64,000 nucleotides of DNA from Lachnospiraceae bacterium (lineage in GTDB: Bacteria; Bacillota; Clostridia; Lachnospirales; Lachnospiraceae). Positions 50,264-59,657 of the stretch are shown in pieces. The stretch is taken from positions 96,161-160,160 of the forward strand of contig JAEEIK010000036.1 of NCBI GenBank assembly GCA_016281335.1. The letters run 5' to 3'. Numbering within the stretch: position 1 is the first letter of the stretch; each line of letters starts with the position of its first letter. A model generated the notes under the pieces. It did no database searches and was not told the DNA's origin. It saw nothing but the letters and a program-made list of their open reading frames with translations. The position numbers and the translations under genes were made by a program.

Positions 50264-53200
50264 TTATAAAACCATGGTCTTCTTAAGTTCAAAGGAATAT
50301 ATCAGCCTTTCCTTAACCTCTTTTCCCGTCAGCTGCTTAAGCGCATCCGCATATAGCTCAAGCTGCTTTAAGTATCTTTTCCTAAGGGTTTCCTCATCCT
50401 TCACCCTGTCTGTTTTATAATCAAGCAGCACCAGTTTTCCCTCTTCTTCCCAGTATGCATCTATAACACCCTGTATCAGCACCGTTTCATCTTCCGGGAA
50501 CTTCGGATCCAGAACGGCAGCGCTCACTCCCATAAAGAAGGGCTGTTCACGTTTAAGTTTTCCGTCAAGGAAAGCCTTTCTCATCCTTTCGGCCGTTTCA
50601 GCTTTAAGGAAAGTTTCCATATCTTTCCTGTATATCAGTCCGGCTTCCTCTTCCGTCATCCTGCCTGCTTTCACTATGTTCTCAAGCATGACATCCACAT
50701 CGGAAAGCGCAGCCTCCTTCGGTAATGCTTCATAATCCACAAGCTCCATGAACCGATGATATGCAGTTCCCCGCTTTGCTGCCGTATTCTCTTCACCTGA
50801 TGCACTCCGCTCTTTTTCCGCTTTGATAAACTCCGCAGCTTCTTCGTCCTCATATGCCGCTTTCTTCAGTTCCGAAACACTGGTCTTGGTATACAGTCCG
50901 CTTAAGCCCGGATGGGCATACAGCCTGCTCTTTCCTTCTTCGATCAGCTTAAGGATCTCCGGATCCGCTTCAAGCCCGCCTTTGAAGAGCTTTTCTCCCT
51001 TAAGCGCTTCTCTGCCGGCCGTCTTTTTGAGTTCTTCGGCGAATTCTCCCGCTTCTCTCTGCTTTATAAGTGAAGCCGCCTTTCCCGTTCTTCTTAAAAC
51101 ATCGATTATCCATTTCATCGAAGCCGGCGCTTTTCTGATGGTCACGGGATCAAGCTCATCTTCACAAGCTGAAATATCAGGCATATCCTTCAATGCAGCA
51201 GTCAGTATCAGCTTTTCCCTTGCTCTTGTAAGAGCCACATACAGCACGCGCATATCCTCGGCCAGCAGGTCATCTTTTATCCTGTCCGCCAGTATTTTCT
51301 TCTTGAACCCGTCTGTCTTCACCCTTCGTTTTATATCCGTTGCATCAAGGGCACAGCCGTATCTCATGTCTACCAGACAGCTCTTTGATGCATCCTGTCT
51401 GTTAAACTGTCTGCTAAAGCCCATGCAGATACACACCGGGAATTCCAGTCCTTTACTCTTATGTATAGTCATGAAACGGACTACATCGGCATTTTCATCC
51501 AGCATCATTGCCTCGCCGTAATCTATGTCGTTATCCTTTATCCTGTCTATATAACGTATGAATGAGAACAGACCGTGATAGCTGCTCTCTTCATAATCCG
51601 CCGCTTTCTCCATCAGTATCTCAAGATTAGCCGCCCTTACATTTCCTCCCGGCATGGCAGTAATCCTGCGCAGATATCCGCTGTCGATAAGCAGGGCGCC
51701 TATCAGCTCCCTTACAGCAGTATATGCCGTCATGCTTCGGAAATCCGCAAGCCATTTGATAAAGGTCCTCGCCTTATCCGCCCCTTCCTCTTCACTTTCC
51801 GCCAGGGTATCAAGCAGCTCAAAGAGGCTCCCGGCGTCCCTGACTTCTTTTTTCCTCCGGGCCGCCTTTAGCGCTGCCAGTTCCTCGTCGGTATATAAAC
51901 CTAAGAAAGCAGTAAGCGTAGAATACAGAGGTATATCCTGTCTCGGATTATCCAGAACAGCCAGCGCATTCATCACGGTACGGATCTCTGTTGTTGCAAA
52001 ATAGCCGCTTTTAGCTCCGCAGAATAAAGGTATGCCCCTGTCCCTGCAGGCTTTCTTAAGTTCGCTTTCATAATGATCCGTAGACTTCGAAAGAACACAG
52101 ATATCCGAGTATCTTATATCCCTGAGTATCTTTTCTCCCTTATCAAAAACCTTAAAGCCTTCATCAAAGAGTTTCTTTATCCTGTCCGCTACCAGCACGC
52201 ATTCCGCTTCGGTCACATTCTCCGCCTCAAGCTCGCAATCCTCCATCTCCGAACAGTCAAGCAATATCACTTCCGGATCATACATATTCGTTTCTGCTTC
52301 CGGGTATGGAAAGCCCGCCTTAAGCGCTGCTCTCTCATCATAATCCATCCCCGCCGTTGACTGTCTCATGATGTTTTCAAAGATCAGGTTCACGAAATCC
52401 ACAACTTCCCTCCTGCTTCGGAAATTGCTGTTCAGATCTATCTTCCGCTTCTTCCCCCTGTCCTCATATTCCTCGTATCTGTGCATGAATATCTCGGGTC
52501 TTGCCAGCCTGAACCTGTATATGCTCTGCTTTACATCTCCCACACAGAAAAGGTTGTCGTCTTTGGCTATACTGTTTATGATGTACTCCTGTACATAATT
52601 GCTGTCCTGATATTCATCAATGCAGATATACTGGAAATGTTCCCTGTAAGCCTCTGCCGCAGCTGTGGGCTGTCCGTTTTCATCTAACAGTATCTTGAGC
52701 GCGAAATGTTCCATATCCGCAAAATCAAGTATGTTGTTCTCCCGCTTCAGTTGCTCAAATCTGTCTTTCAGTTTAAGTGTCAGATCTTTCAGCACTGCAA
52801 AAGTCCTTCCCACCACTCTCTGCTGTTCTTCTATTTCTCCGGTAGTGAGTTTATACTTTTCCCCAAGCCCATCAAGAAGTTTCTTTGCGGTATTTCTCAG
52901 GTCCTTGGCCTTATCGCGAAGTTCCTTATCCTCACTGCTTTTTCTTGAAAGATCGGGATACGAAGCTTTGGCCATTATCTCCCGTCTGCGTTCATAAGTA
53001 TCCGCCGTAAGCATCATATCCGCCACTGCCTCAACGGCTGCTATCCCGTCACGATATGGTTCCGGACCGCCGGGAAGGTCACAGAGCCTGTAGGCCTCCT
53101 TACACATCGCTTTTACCCGTAAAAGTACCTCATCGCTCCTCTCTGTCATCCCTTTAAACCATTCAAGTTCAGAGATCTTAGCCATATCCGTTATCTCATA

Positions 53201-53797
53201 TTCGGCTGCGGCTTCTTCAAGGAAAGCTTCGGGATAGGGATTGCTCATGACAAAACGGTACAGCGAGAGTATCATCTTTTCCGCTGCTTTCTCATGTTTT
53301 GTCGATGAGTAGCTTTCCATGAAAGCTGTAAAGTCTTCATCTCCTTTTTCATATTCTTCGGTCAATACGGCATCCAATGCCTCGGCAAGCATGAGCACGC
53401 TCTCGCTGTCATCGGGTATCCTGAATCCCGGATCCAGCCCTATGCTTGAAAAATCATTTCTGACCACATAAAGACAGAAACTGTCAATGGTAGTGATCTG
53501 CGCATTATGGATCAGGGCTTTCTGCCTTTCCATATGCTTATCCTCGGGATGCTCCGCCGTATATTTATCTATGGCTGTGGCTATACGCTCACGCATCTCA
53601 GCCGCTGCCGCCTTAGTAAAGGTGACTATCAGCATCCTGTCGATATCCATATTTCTTTTCTTATCGCTCAGAAGAGAGATTATCCTTTCGGACAATACCG
53701 CTGTCTTTCCGCTGCCTGCTGCTGCCGATACCAGCAGATTACAGTCTCTTGCATCTATCACCTCTCTCTGGGCCGGGGTATATTCGATCTTACTCAT
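50264..53797 (-). CDS. addA: AddA helicase-nuclease subunit
   Basis: UvrD-family helicase with C-terminal RecB-like nuclease, 1177 residues, the RecBCD equivalent of Firmicutes for double-strand break repair. Motif Ia region YTPAQREVIDARDCNLLVSAAAGSGKTAVL, VTFTKAAAAEMRERI, IDEYQDSN, MTIHKSKGLEFPV and VALTRAREKL; nuclease LVLLDYKTDRV. Overlaps addB by 8 bp; the two form a unit. Confidence 0.96.
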   Translation of the reverse strand: MSKIEYTPAQREVIDARDCNLLVSAAAGSGKTAVLSERIISLLSDKKRNMDIDRMLIVTFTKAAAAEMRERIATAIDKYTAEHPEDKHMERQKALIHNAQITTIDSFCLYVVRNDFSSIGLDPGFRIPDDSESVLMLAEALDAVLTEEYEKGDEDFTAFMESYSSTKHEKAAEKMILSLYRFVMSNPYPEAFLEEAAAEYEITDMAKISELEWFKGMTERSDEVLLRVKAMCKEAYRLCDLPGGPEPYRDGIAAVEAVADMMLTADTYERRREIMAKASYPDLSRKSSEDKELRDKAKDLRNTAKKLLDGLGEKYKLTTGEIEEQQRVVGRTFAVLKDLTLKLKDRFEQLKRENNILDFADMEHFALKILLDENGQPTAAAEAYREHFQYICIDEYQDSNYVQEYIINSIAKDDNLFCVGDVKQSIYRFRLARPEIFMHRYEEYEDRGKKRKIDLNSNFRSRREVVDFVNLIFENIMRQSTAGMDYDERAALKAGFPYPEAETNMYDPEVILLDCSEMEDCELEAENVTEAECVLVADRIKKLFDEGFKVFDKGEKILRDIRYSDICVLSKSTDHYESELKKACRDRGIPLFCGAKSGYFATTEIRTVMNALAVLDNPRQDIPLYSTLTAFLGLYTDEELAALKAARRKKEVRDAGSLFELLDTLAESEEEGADKARTFIKWLADFRSMTAYTAVRELIGALLIDSGYLRRITAMPGGNVRAANLEILMEKAADYEESSYHGLFSFIRYIDRIKDNDIDYGEAMMLDENADVVRFMTIHKSKGLEFPVCICMGFSRQFNRQDASKSCLVDMRYGCALDATDIKRRVKTDGFKKKILADRIKDDLLAEDMRVLYVALTRAREKLILTAALKDMPDISACEDELDPVTIRKAPASMKWIIDVLRRTGKAASLIKQREAGEFAEELKKTAGREALKGEKLFKGGLEADPEILKLIEEGKSRLYAHPGLSGLYTKTSVSELKKAAYEDEEAAEFIKAEKERSASGEENTAAKRGTAYHRFMELVDYEALPKEAALSDVDVMLENIVKAGRMTEEEAGLIYRKDMETFLKAETAERMRKAFLDGKLKREQPFFMGVSAAVLDPKFPEDETVLIQGVIDAYWEEEGKLVLLDYKTDRVKDEETLRKRYLKQLELYADALKQLTGKEVKERLIYSFELKKTMVL

Positions 53798-56700
53798 CCT
53801 CTTTTCCCCCTTCTTTTATTATCAGCTCCTTCGCCTCATCTGCCTTCGGGTAAGACCGCATTTTGCAGCCCTTTATCTGCCTGTCAAATACACAGGCTTC
53901 CCTGTAATCACACCACTTGCATGCATCTTCCCCGAGGGGCGATGCCTGTTTTTCGCCCTCCATTATTTTTCTGCCCAACTCCTTAAGCTTCTTATCCGCA
54001 AAGTTGCAAAGGCTGTCGAGAGCGGCGGCATCGATCAGCTCGGATTTTTTTGAAAAACTGCCATTGGCATTTCTCTTTATCCTCACCACTTCCGAATCGC
54101 CGCCGGTAAAGTCATCAAGTCCTTTTACCACTTCCTCCTCATTGCTTATGAGGCCGGTGGGACGCATATCGATAAGCCTTGCTCTTTCCAGCGTCTCATC
54201 ATCCACTGCCGTCTTTTCCTTTAGCATGGGATCCTTTATGATGAAATACAGCAGCGCCGCCGGCATCACTTTTTTGTCAGGATACAGGCGGGAATACTTT
54301 TCCACTGCCTGTTCCAGATATATGGGCAGCTGCAGCTGCACTCCCGTATATATCTTTTCATCCTCAAGTTCTCTCTCACCGGATTTGTAATCCACCACTT
54401 TCAGATACATGCGATCATCCTTTTCCATTGCATCAAGTCTGTCTATCTTGCCTATGAGCTTCATGGAAATATCATCCCGTTCAAAACACTCCTTACTGAA
54501 TTCCATTTCGTAGGCCACGGGTCTGAAGCTTCCTTTTCTTATCTGGTATGCCGAGGCCTGCATGCTCCTTGCGATTATCCTTTTCATACGTTTAAGAGCA
54601 AAGGCGCATCTGGCATCCTTATACAGCTTATGGATACCGTATTCCGCTGCCGCATCATCTACCGCTTTTTCGGCAAGCTCCTTAGCCTCAGACTGATCCA
54701 GTTTTTCCCAGTCCTCGTCTTTCATCCCCTTACCGATCAGTTCCATTGCTCTGTGATAGAGACCGCCCAGATCAGGCGCTCCTATATCCGCCACTTCCCT
54801 GGGCCTTAACTCCATTCCGTATTTCAGGAAATGCCGATAAGGACACAGAGCGAAACTCTCTATACGGCTCACGCTGTTTATCAGCAGTTTTCCGTACAGT
54901 CCTGTTGCTTCTTCTTCGTCGAGTTTCTTCGGATCATACCTGTAGAAAGCCATATTTTTCAGCTGCGCCGTTTTCACGGGATCATTCATCTCCTCTTCTT
55001 TGAGGATCGCTCCCAGTACCCTCACATCTTCTTCTGCTATGGTTTCCGCCGCATATTCCCTGAGGTATTCCGGCAATATCTGAGGCGGTATCACACCGGC
55101 CCTGATACTTCTCCTTAACCTGTCTTCCCCTGCCTTTTCGATCTTAAGTGAGGGAAGCAGCTTCTTTATCTCCGCTATCAGATAAGAAGGCCTTAAACTC
55201 TCCCTGTTCCTGTCCATCGCGCTGTAAGTAAGTACCAGCTGTTCGGAAGGTCTGCTGAGTGCATGATAAAGATATAGCCTTTGTATGAACATCTTTTCCC
55301 TCGGTGTGGGCGAAAGGAAACAGCCCAGCTCACTTAAGACCTCTCTGTCAATATCGGAGATCACTCCGCCCTCACCGCTTCGCACCGGTATCACGCCATC
55401 ATTTATGCCGGCAAAGAAAAGAATTCTTATGGGCTTGAGTCTGGTTCTTTCCATATCTCCCATTACTACCCTGTCGGTATCCAGCGGCAGTACGCCGAGC
55501 TTTATCTCGCTTAAACCCGCATCAAAGATCTCCAGGTATTCTTTAAGTTCAAGTTTCTCTTCACCTATCAGTTCCTCTATCTGACTAAGCAGCAGCTCTA
55601 TGCTTTCTCCGAGGTTCTCATATTCCTTAGCTGCAGCCTTATCCCCCTTATCATTAAACATTCCGGAATACTCTTCCATCTTTGGATCCAGTCTGTTGAG
55701 TAAGATGAAATCACGGATTGCCGCTGATATATCAGCGGCCTTCCCGCCTTTCGCATAAGGCAGGAGGGGTTTGAGCGCATCATTCAGCGCTTCTCTTATC
55801 CTGTTTATCTCCTCCATCGCTTCCGGATCGTCCCCGATATAAGCCGGCCTGAAAACAAACATTTCCTCATAAGCTTTTGTCCCTCTGACTCCGGTGGCCA
55901 GCAGATAATTGTCAAAACGGTCCGCATCGGACGTACTGATATCGGCAAGCCCGCTCCTGATAAAGCGCATCACGCTTTCATGATCATGACCTTTGATCAG
56001 TATCTGCATGGCTTCTCTTAAGAACTCCGCATAAGGATTGCGGCTCACCATATGACTGCGGTCAAGGAATACAGGTATGCCGTAGATCCCGGCCAGCTCC
56101 TCCGCGTAGGGCGCATAACGTTCCAGGTCTCCGGTCACTACCGCTATATCTCTGTAAGCAAGCCCTCTAAGCCTGGTCTCCTCACGTATCCTTAAGAATA
56201 TCTCTTCAAGCTCGGATCTGGGATCTTCGGCAGCTACAAGCCTAAGCTCCTCCACGCATTCTCTTTGGCAGGCCTCCCTGCCGCTCCTGAAGATGTTCTG
56301 CTCCAGCTGTGCCAGTATCGGACTGTTGGCATAGCGGTATTCCGTTTCACTGTCACAGAAGATATCTTCCCCTCTTTCCGCTCCTGCATCATGGGCAGTC
56401 TGCTCAAGGGCACCGTAGGTTTTCATGCTGAGGGCAAAGAGTTCGTGTTCGTCATATCCGGCCTTATATCTCTCAAATTCCGATACAGGCATGATCAGGT
56501 TTACATAAACATCAGCGCATACTTCCAGAAATTGTCTTATAACATTATATTGCACAGGAGTGAATCCGGTGAAGCAGTCGAAGCCCACCACGGCCCCTTT
56601 CATAAGAGCCGAATCTGGTATCAGCTGCGCCAGTTTGTCCAGCCGTCCCTCACGGGTTATGAACCTTTCGCCGAGATATTTTTCGAAAGCTTCATACAAC

Positions 56701-57182
56701 TTACTGATGTCTTTCAGTTTTCCGCTGAGGATTTTTTTATCGCTTAAGTTATCTGCTATCTCATTTACTGCTTTAACGCTGATCCCGTACTCCATGAATT
56801 CGGAAATCACGCTTTTGATCTCATGTATATAACCGTTCCTGTTAAGACTTGATCCTATTACAGGCAGTTCTTCCTTAAGTTCTCCGGCCAACCTTCTGAG
56901 TATCAGATTCTTTCCCGTATCATCCAGTACGATCATTTTGTCACAGCCCGCTTCGGCGCTCAATCTGTGATAAAGCCGTCCGAAACTCTGGACATCGATA
57001 TTGAGTATCCCTTTTCTCGGATGACGCAGCACTACTTCTTTCTGAGTCTGCATGGTGAACTGATCCGGCACCATTATGATATGCTGCCGTTCTTCATCCT
57101 CCATCGACTTTTCTATCATTATATTCTGGAGAGCTGCGCTCTTTCCCGAACCCGAACCCCCGATTATAAAATGTAATGCCAT
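53790..57182 (-). CDS. addB: AddB helicase-nuclease subunit
   Basis: An 1130-residue partner of AddA. Walker A FIIGGSGSGKSAALQ at the start; a degenerate helicase core; C-terminal nuclease (KIDRLDAM, VVDYKSGERE). The four Cys of the iron-sulfur staple are present, one in ALCPYRHFLKYG and three in CKWCDYREAC. In AddAB, AddB cuts one strand and helps recognise Chi. Fourteen bp downstream of gatB on the same strand. Confidence 0.95.
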   Translation of the reverse strand: MALHFIIGGSGSGKSAALQNIMIEKSMEDEERQHIIMVPDQFTMQTQKEVVLRHPRKGILNIDVQSFGRLYHRLSAEAGCDKMIVLDDTGKNLILRRLAGELKEELPVIGSSLNRNGYIHEIKSVISEFMEYGISVKAVNEIADNLSDKKILSGKLKDISKLYEAFEKYLGERFITREGRLDKLAQLIPDSALMKGAVVGFDCFTGFTPVQYNVIRQFLEVCADVYVNLIMPVSEFERYKAGYDEHELFALSMKTYGALEQTAHDAGAERGEDIFCDSETEYRYANSPILAQLEQNIFRSGREACQRECVEELRLVAAEDPRSELEEIFLRIREETRLRGLAYRDIAVVTGDLERYAPYAEELAGIYGIPVFLDRSHMVSRNPYAEFLREAMQILIKGHDHESVMRFIRSGLADISTSDADRFDNYLLATGVRGTKAYEEMFVFRPAYIGDDPEAMEEINRIREALNDALKPLLPYAKGGKAADISAAIRDFILLNRLDPKMEEYSGMFNDKGDKAAAKEYENLGESIELLLSQIEELIGEEKLELKEYLEIFDAGLSEIKLGVLPLDTDRVVMGDMERTRLKPIRILFFAGINDGVIPVRSGEGGVISDIDREVLSELGCFLSPTPREKMFIQRLYLYHALSRPSEQLVLTYSAMDRNRESLRPSYLIAEIKKLLPSLKIEKAGEDRLRRSIRAGVIPPQILPEYLREYAAETIAEEDVRVLGAILKEEEMNDPVKTAQLKNMAFYRYDPKKLDEEEATGLYGKLLINSVSRIESFALCPYRHFLKYGMELRPREVADIGAPDLGGLYHRAMELIGKGMKDEDWEKLDQSEAKELAEKAVDDAAAEYGIHKLYKDARCAFALKRMKRIIARSMQASAYQIRKGSFRPVAYEMEFSKECFERDDISMKLIGKIDRLDAMEKDDRMYLKVVDYKSGERELEDEKIYTGVQLQLPIYLEQAVEKYSRLYPDKKVMPAALLYFIIKDPMLKEKTAVDDETLERARLIDMRPTGLISNEEEVVKGLDDFTGGDSEVVRIKRNANGSFSKKSELIDAAALDSLCNFADKKLKELGRKIMEGEKQASPLGEDACKWCDYREACVFDRQIKGCKMRSYPKADEAKELIIKEGGKEDE

Positions 57183-57195
57183 ACCCCACCTTCTT

Positions 57196-58620
57196 TCACA
57201 TAAGACTTCCCATTATTCTCTTAAGTGTATTCGGTTCCACCTTCCCCTTGTTTTCTCTCATCACACAACCCACAAGGAAACCAAGAGCCCTGTCTTTTCC
57301 GTTTCTGAAATCTTCCACGGCACCCGGATTATCTTCCATCGCCTTAATGCACAGTTTTCTTATCTCTTCCTCATCACTGCTCTGTTCCAGCCCGTTGATC
57401 TTTGCATATTCTTCGGGATCGATATTATCGTCGTACAGTTTTTCAAATATCTCTTTTGCTACGGTATTGTTCAGAGTGCCGTCTTTTACGAGCTTTATCA
57501 GCTTATACAGTTTATCCGGAGTGAAGCGGATATCCCTGCTTTCTTCATTCCTCTCGGAGAGCAGGCGCAGAGTCTCACCAAGCAGCCAGTTCGAAACAGT
57601 TTTCGGTTCAGCTCCGAGAGCAACGGTGTTTTCAAAAAGCTCCGCCATCTCCCTTTCCCTGCTAAGCACCGCAGAATCCTTTTCGCTTATTCCATATTCC
57701 CTGCAGAATCTGGCTATCTTTTCTTCGGCAAATTCCGGCAGTTCTGATCTTAGGGCTTCGATTTCCCCATCGGAAACATATATGCTCTTCAGGTCAGGAT
57801 CGGGGAAATATCTGTAATCCTCTGCGCCTTCCTTCCCGCGCATGCTTATGCTCAGCTTTTTCTTTTCGTCAAAACGTCTGGTCTCCTGCTGTACCGTTTT
57901 GCCCTCTTCCAGAAGCTGTATCTGTCTGGCCGCTTCCGCTTTCACCGCTTCCCTTACTGCCGTATAGGAGCTCAGATTCTTCATCTCTGTACGTGTTCCT
58001 AAAACACCGCTTCCTTTTTCCCTTACCGAGAGGTTCACATCCGCCCGCATGGAGCCTTCCTGTATCTTACAGTCCGACACTCCCAGATATCTTATCCTTG
58101 ATCTGAGCTTTTCGAGAAAAGCCACAGCTTCTTCCCCGCTTCTCATATCCGGTTCTGTCACTATCTCCAGCAGCGGAACGCCGGACCTGTTATAGTCCAC
58201 GAAACTTAAGCCACGCTCTCCGTCATGTATCAGCTTCCCTGCGTCCTCTTCCATATGGATGTCGTGTATGCCTATCTCCCGCCTGCTTTCCGCCGTAAGG
58301 ATATCAAGCCTTCCGTTTGTACAGATCGGTCTGTACAGCTGGGATATCTGATAGTTCTGCGGATTATCCGGGTAGAAATAATTCTTTCTGTCAAAGCAGC
58401 TGTTTCTGTCGATATCGCAGTTCAATGCAAGACCGACTTTTATCGCGCTTCTTAGCACCTCCCTGTTCAGAACAGGCAGGGCTCCCGGCAGACCGGCGCA
58501 TACCGGACATATCTGGGTATTTGCTTGTGCCCCGAAGGCTGTAGAGCAGGAACAGAATATCTTTGACTTCGTATTCAGCTCCACATGCACCTCAAGACCT
58601 ATAACAGTTTCATAATCCAT
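57196..58620 (-). CDS. gatB: Asp/Glu-tRNA amidotransferase subunit B
   Basis: Transamidates misacylated Glu-tRNA(Gln) or Asp-tRNA(Asn). The 474-residue protein begins MDYETVIGLEVHVELNTKSK, the classic start, so I moved it from 58680 to 58620. The zinc Cys are in CSCS and CPVCAGLPGALP; VDYNRSGVPLLEIVTEPD and the C-terminal YqeY-like tail are present. Five bp after the DUF6472 gene; gatA lies two genes upstream with an MBL gene between. No gatC is seen here. Confidence 0.95.
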   Translation of the reverse strand: MDYETVIGLEVHVELNTKSKIFCSCSTAFGAQANTQICPVCAGLPGALPVLNREVLRSAIKVGLALNCDIDRNSCFDRKNYFYPDNPQNYQISQLYRPICTNGRLDILTAESRREIGIHDIHMEEDAGKLIHDGERGLSFVDYNRSGVPLLEIVTEPDMRSGEEAVAFLEKLRSRIRYLGVSDCKIQEGSMRADVNLSVREKGSGVLGTRTEMKNLSSYTAVREAVKAEAARQIQLLEEGKTVQQETRRFDEKKKLSISMRGKEGAEDYRYFPDPDLKSIYVSDGEIEALRSELPEFAEEKIARFCREYGISEKDSAVLSREREMAELFENTVALGAEPKTVSNWLLGETLRLLSERNEESRDIRFTPDKLYKLIKLVKDGTLNNTVAKEIFEKLYDDNIDPEEYAKINGLEQSSDEEEIRKLCIKAMEDNPGAVEDFRNGKDRALGFLVGCVMRENKGKVEPNTLKRIMGSLM

Positions 58621-58625
58621 AATGA

Positions 58626-58802
58626 TCACATCTGATGCTTTACGATCTGATACTCGTCTCCGGGTCTGAAGAAAGTACACTCCTTCGTATTCCCCGTAAG
58701 GAAGCGGTACATATCGTCTTCATCCAGCCCGGCTCCGCAACCGTACTCATCAAACTCCTCATCATATTCATAATACATACAGTTCTCGCACTGATCAGCC
58801 AT
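58626..58802 (-). CDS. DUF6472-like 58-aa four-cysteine microprotein (not in ORF track)
   Basis: Translated by hand: starts MADQCENCMYYEYDEEFDEY and ends QIVKHQM. Four Cys (residues 5, 8, 22, 42) in a CxxC-x13-C-x19-C pattern suggest a small zinc site; very acidic. The ribosome site AAGGAGAAG lies 6 bp before the ATG, and the next gene, gatB, begins 5 bp after its stop. It recalls DUF6472, found beside gatB in Clostridia. Function unknown. Confidence 0.85.
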   Translation of the reverse strand: MADQCENCMYYEYDEEFDEYGCGAGLDEDDMYRFLTGNTKECTFFRPGDEYQIVKHQM

Positions 58803-58823
58803 CTCTTCTCCTTTTATATAGCT

Positions 58824-59657
58824 TCATTGTTTCACACTGTATTCACCGTCGCTTACACTGATACATACGGTTCCCTGCCTTGTCAGATAAGTCTTAACAC
58901 CCGCTTTTTGCAGGGCTTCCATACTGCTGTCGCTCTCCGGTTCCTTATCCGAAGAAGTGATCACCGCCGTCTCCGGTGTCAGCGCCTCAAGCAGTTCATC
59001 CAGCATTTCTTCCTCCCGCCCGTGATACGGGACCTTCAATACATCACAGTGTTCAAGTCCCTTATCCAGCATTTCCTCTATCCTCTCGCTCTGGACATCC
59101 CCTGCAAAGAGAAACTTAACGCCTTCCCGATCCACGCTTGTCACCAGCGAGAAATTATTACTCTTATCCTTATCATATCCGCCCTCTCCCGGAGTCACCC
59201 TAAAGCTTGTCCCGTTAAGCGTAAATGACTCTTCATCCCTCACGGTCATGACTTTCACTTTGCTCAGCTTAACCGCTTCCACATAGTCATCATATTCATC
59301 ACTGTCCTTCTCTCTCTCATTCTGCATCACACAGCCGACCTCGATATTTTTAAGCACTCTCGCGGCTCCACCCACATGATCCTTGTCAAAATGGGTGATG
59401 ATCAGGTATTCCAGTTTTTTTATCCCCTTATTCTGCAGAGCCTGCACAAGTTCTTTGCCGGTATCCTTCTCACCGCAATCTATCAGCACATAACTGCCGC
59501 CGCAGTCAAGCAGTATCGAATCGGCCTTTCCCACATTAAAAAACCAGACAGAAAAACCCGCGCTCCTTTTACTCTCACAGCCGCCAAGAAGAACAGCCGT
59601 CAATATCAGCATAAGCAGGAAAACGCATATTCTCTTTCCAAGTCTTAAGCCCTTCAT
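58824..59657 (-). CDS. MBL-fold lipoprotein, ComEC C-terminal-like hydrolase
   Basis: A 277-residue protein. The signal peptide ends at a lipobox, VLLGGC, so it should be a surface lipoprotein. The metallo-beta-lactamase domain has THFDKDHVGG (HxDxDH variant), FLFAGDV and LKVPYHG, resembling the nuclease domain of ComEC and free-standing DNA-uptake hydrolases. Overlaps the gatA end by 4 bp and precedes the DUF6472 gene. Function inferred from fold only. Confidence 0.87.
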   Translation of the reverse strand: MKGLRLGKRICVFLLMLILTAVLLGGCESKRSAGFSVWFFNVGKADSILLDCGGSYVLIDCGEKDTGKELVQALQNKGIKKLEYLIITHFDKDHVGGAARVLKNIEVGCVMQNEREKDSDEYDDYVEAVKLSKVKVMTVRDEESFTLNGTSFRVTPGEGGYDKDKSNNFSLVTSVDREGVKFLFAGDVQSERIEEMLDKGLEHCDVLKVPYHGREEEMLDELLEALTPETAVITSSDKEPESDSSMEALQKAGVKTYLTRQGTVCISVSDGEYSVKQ

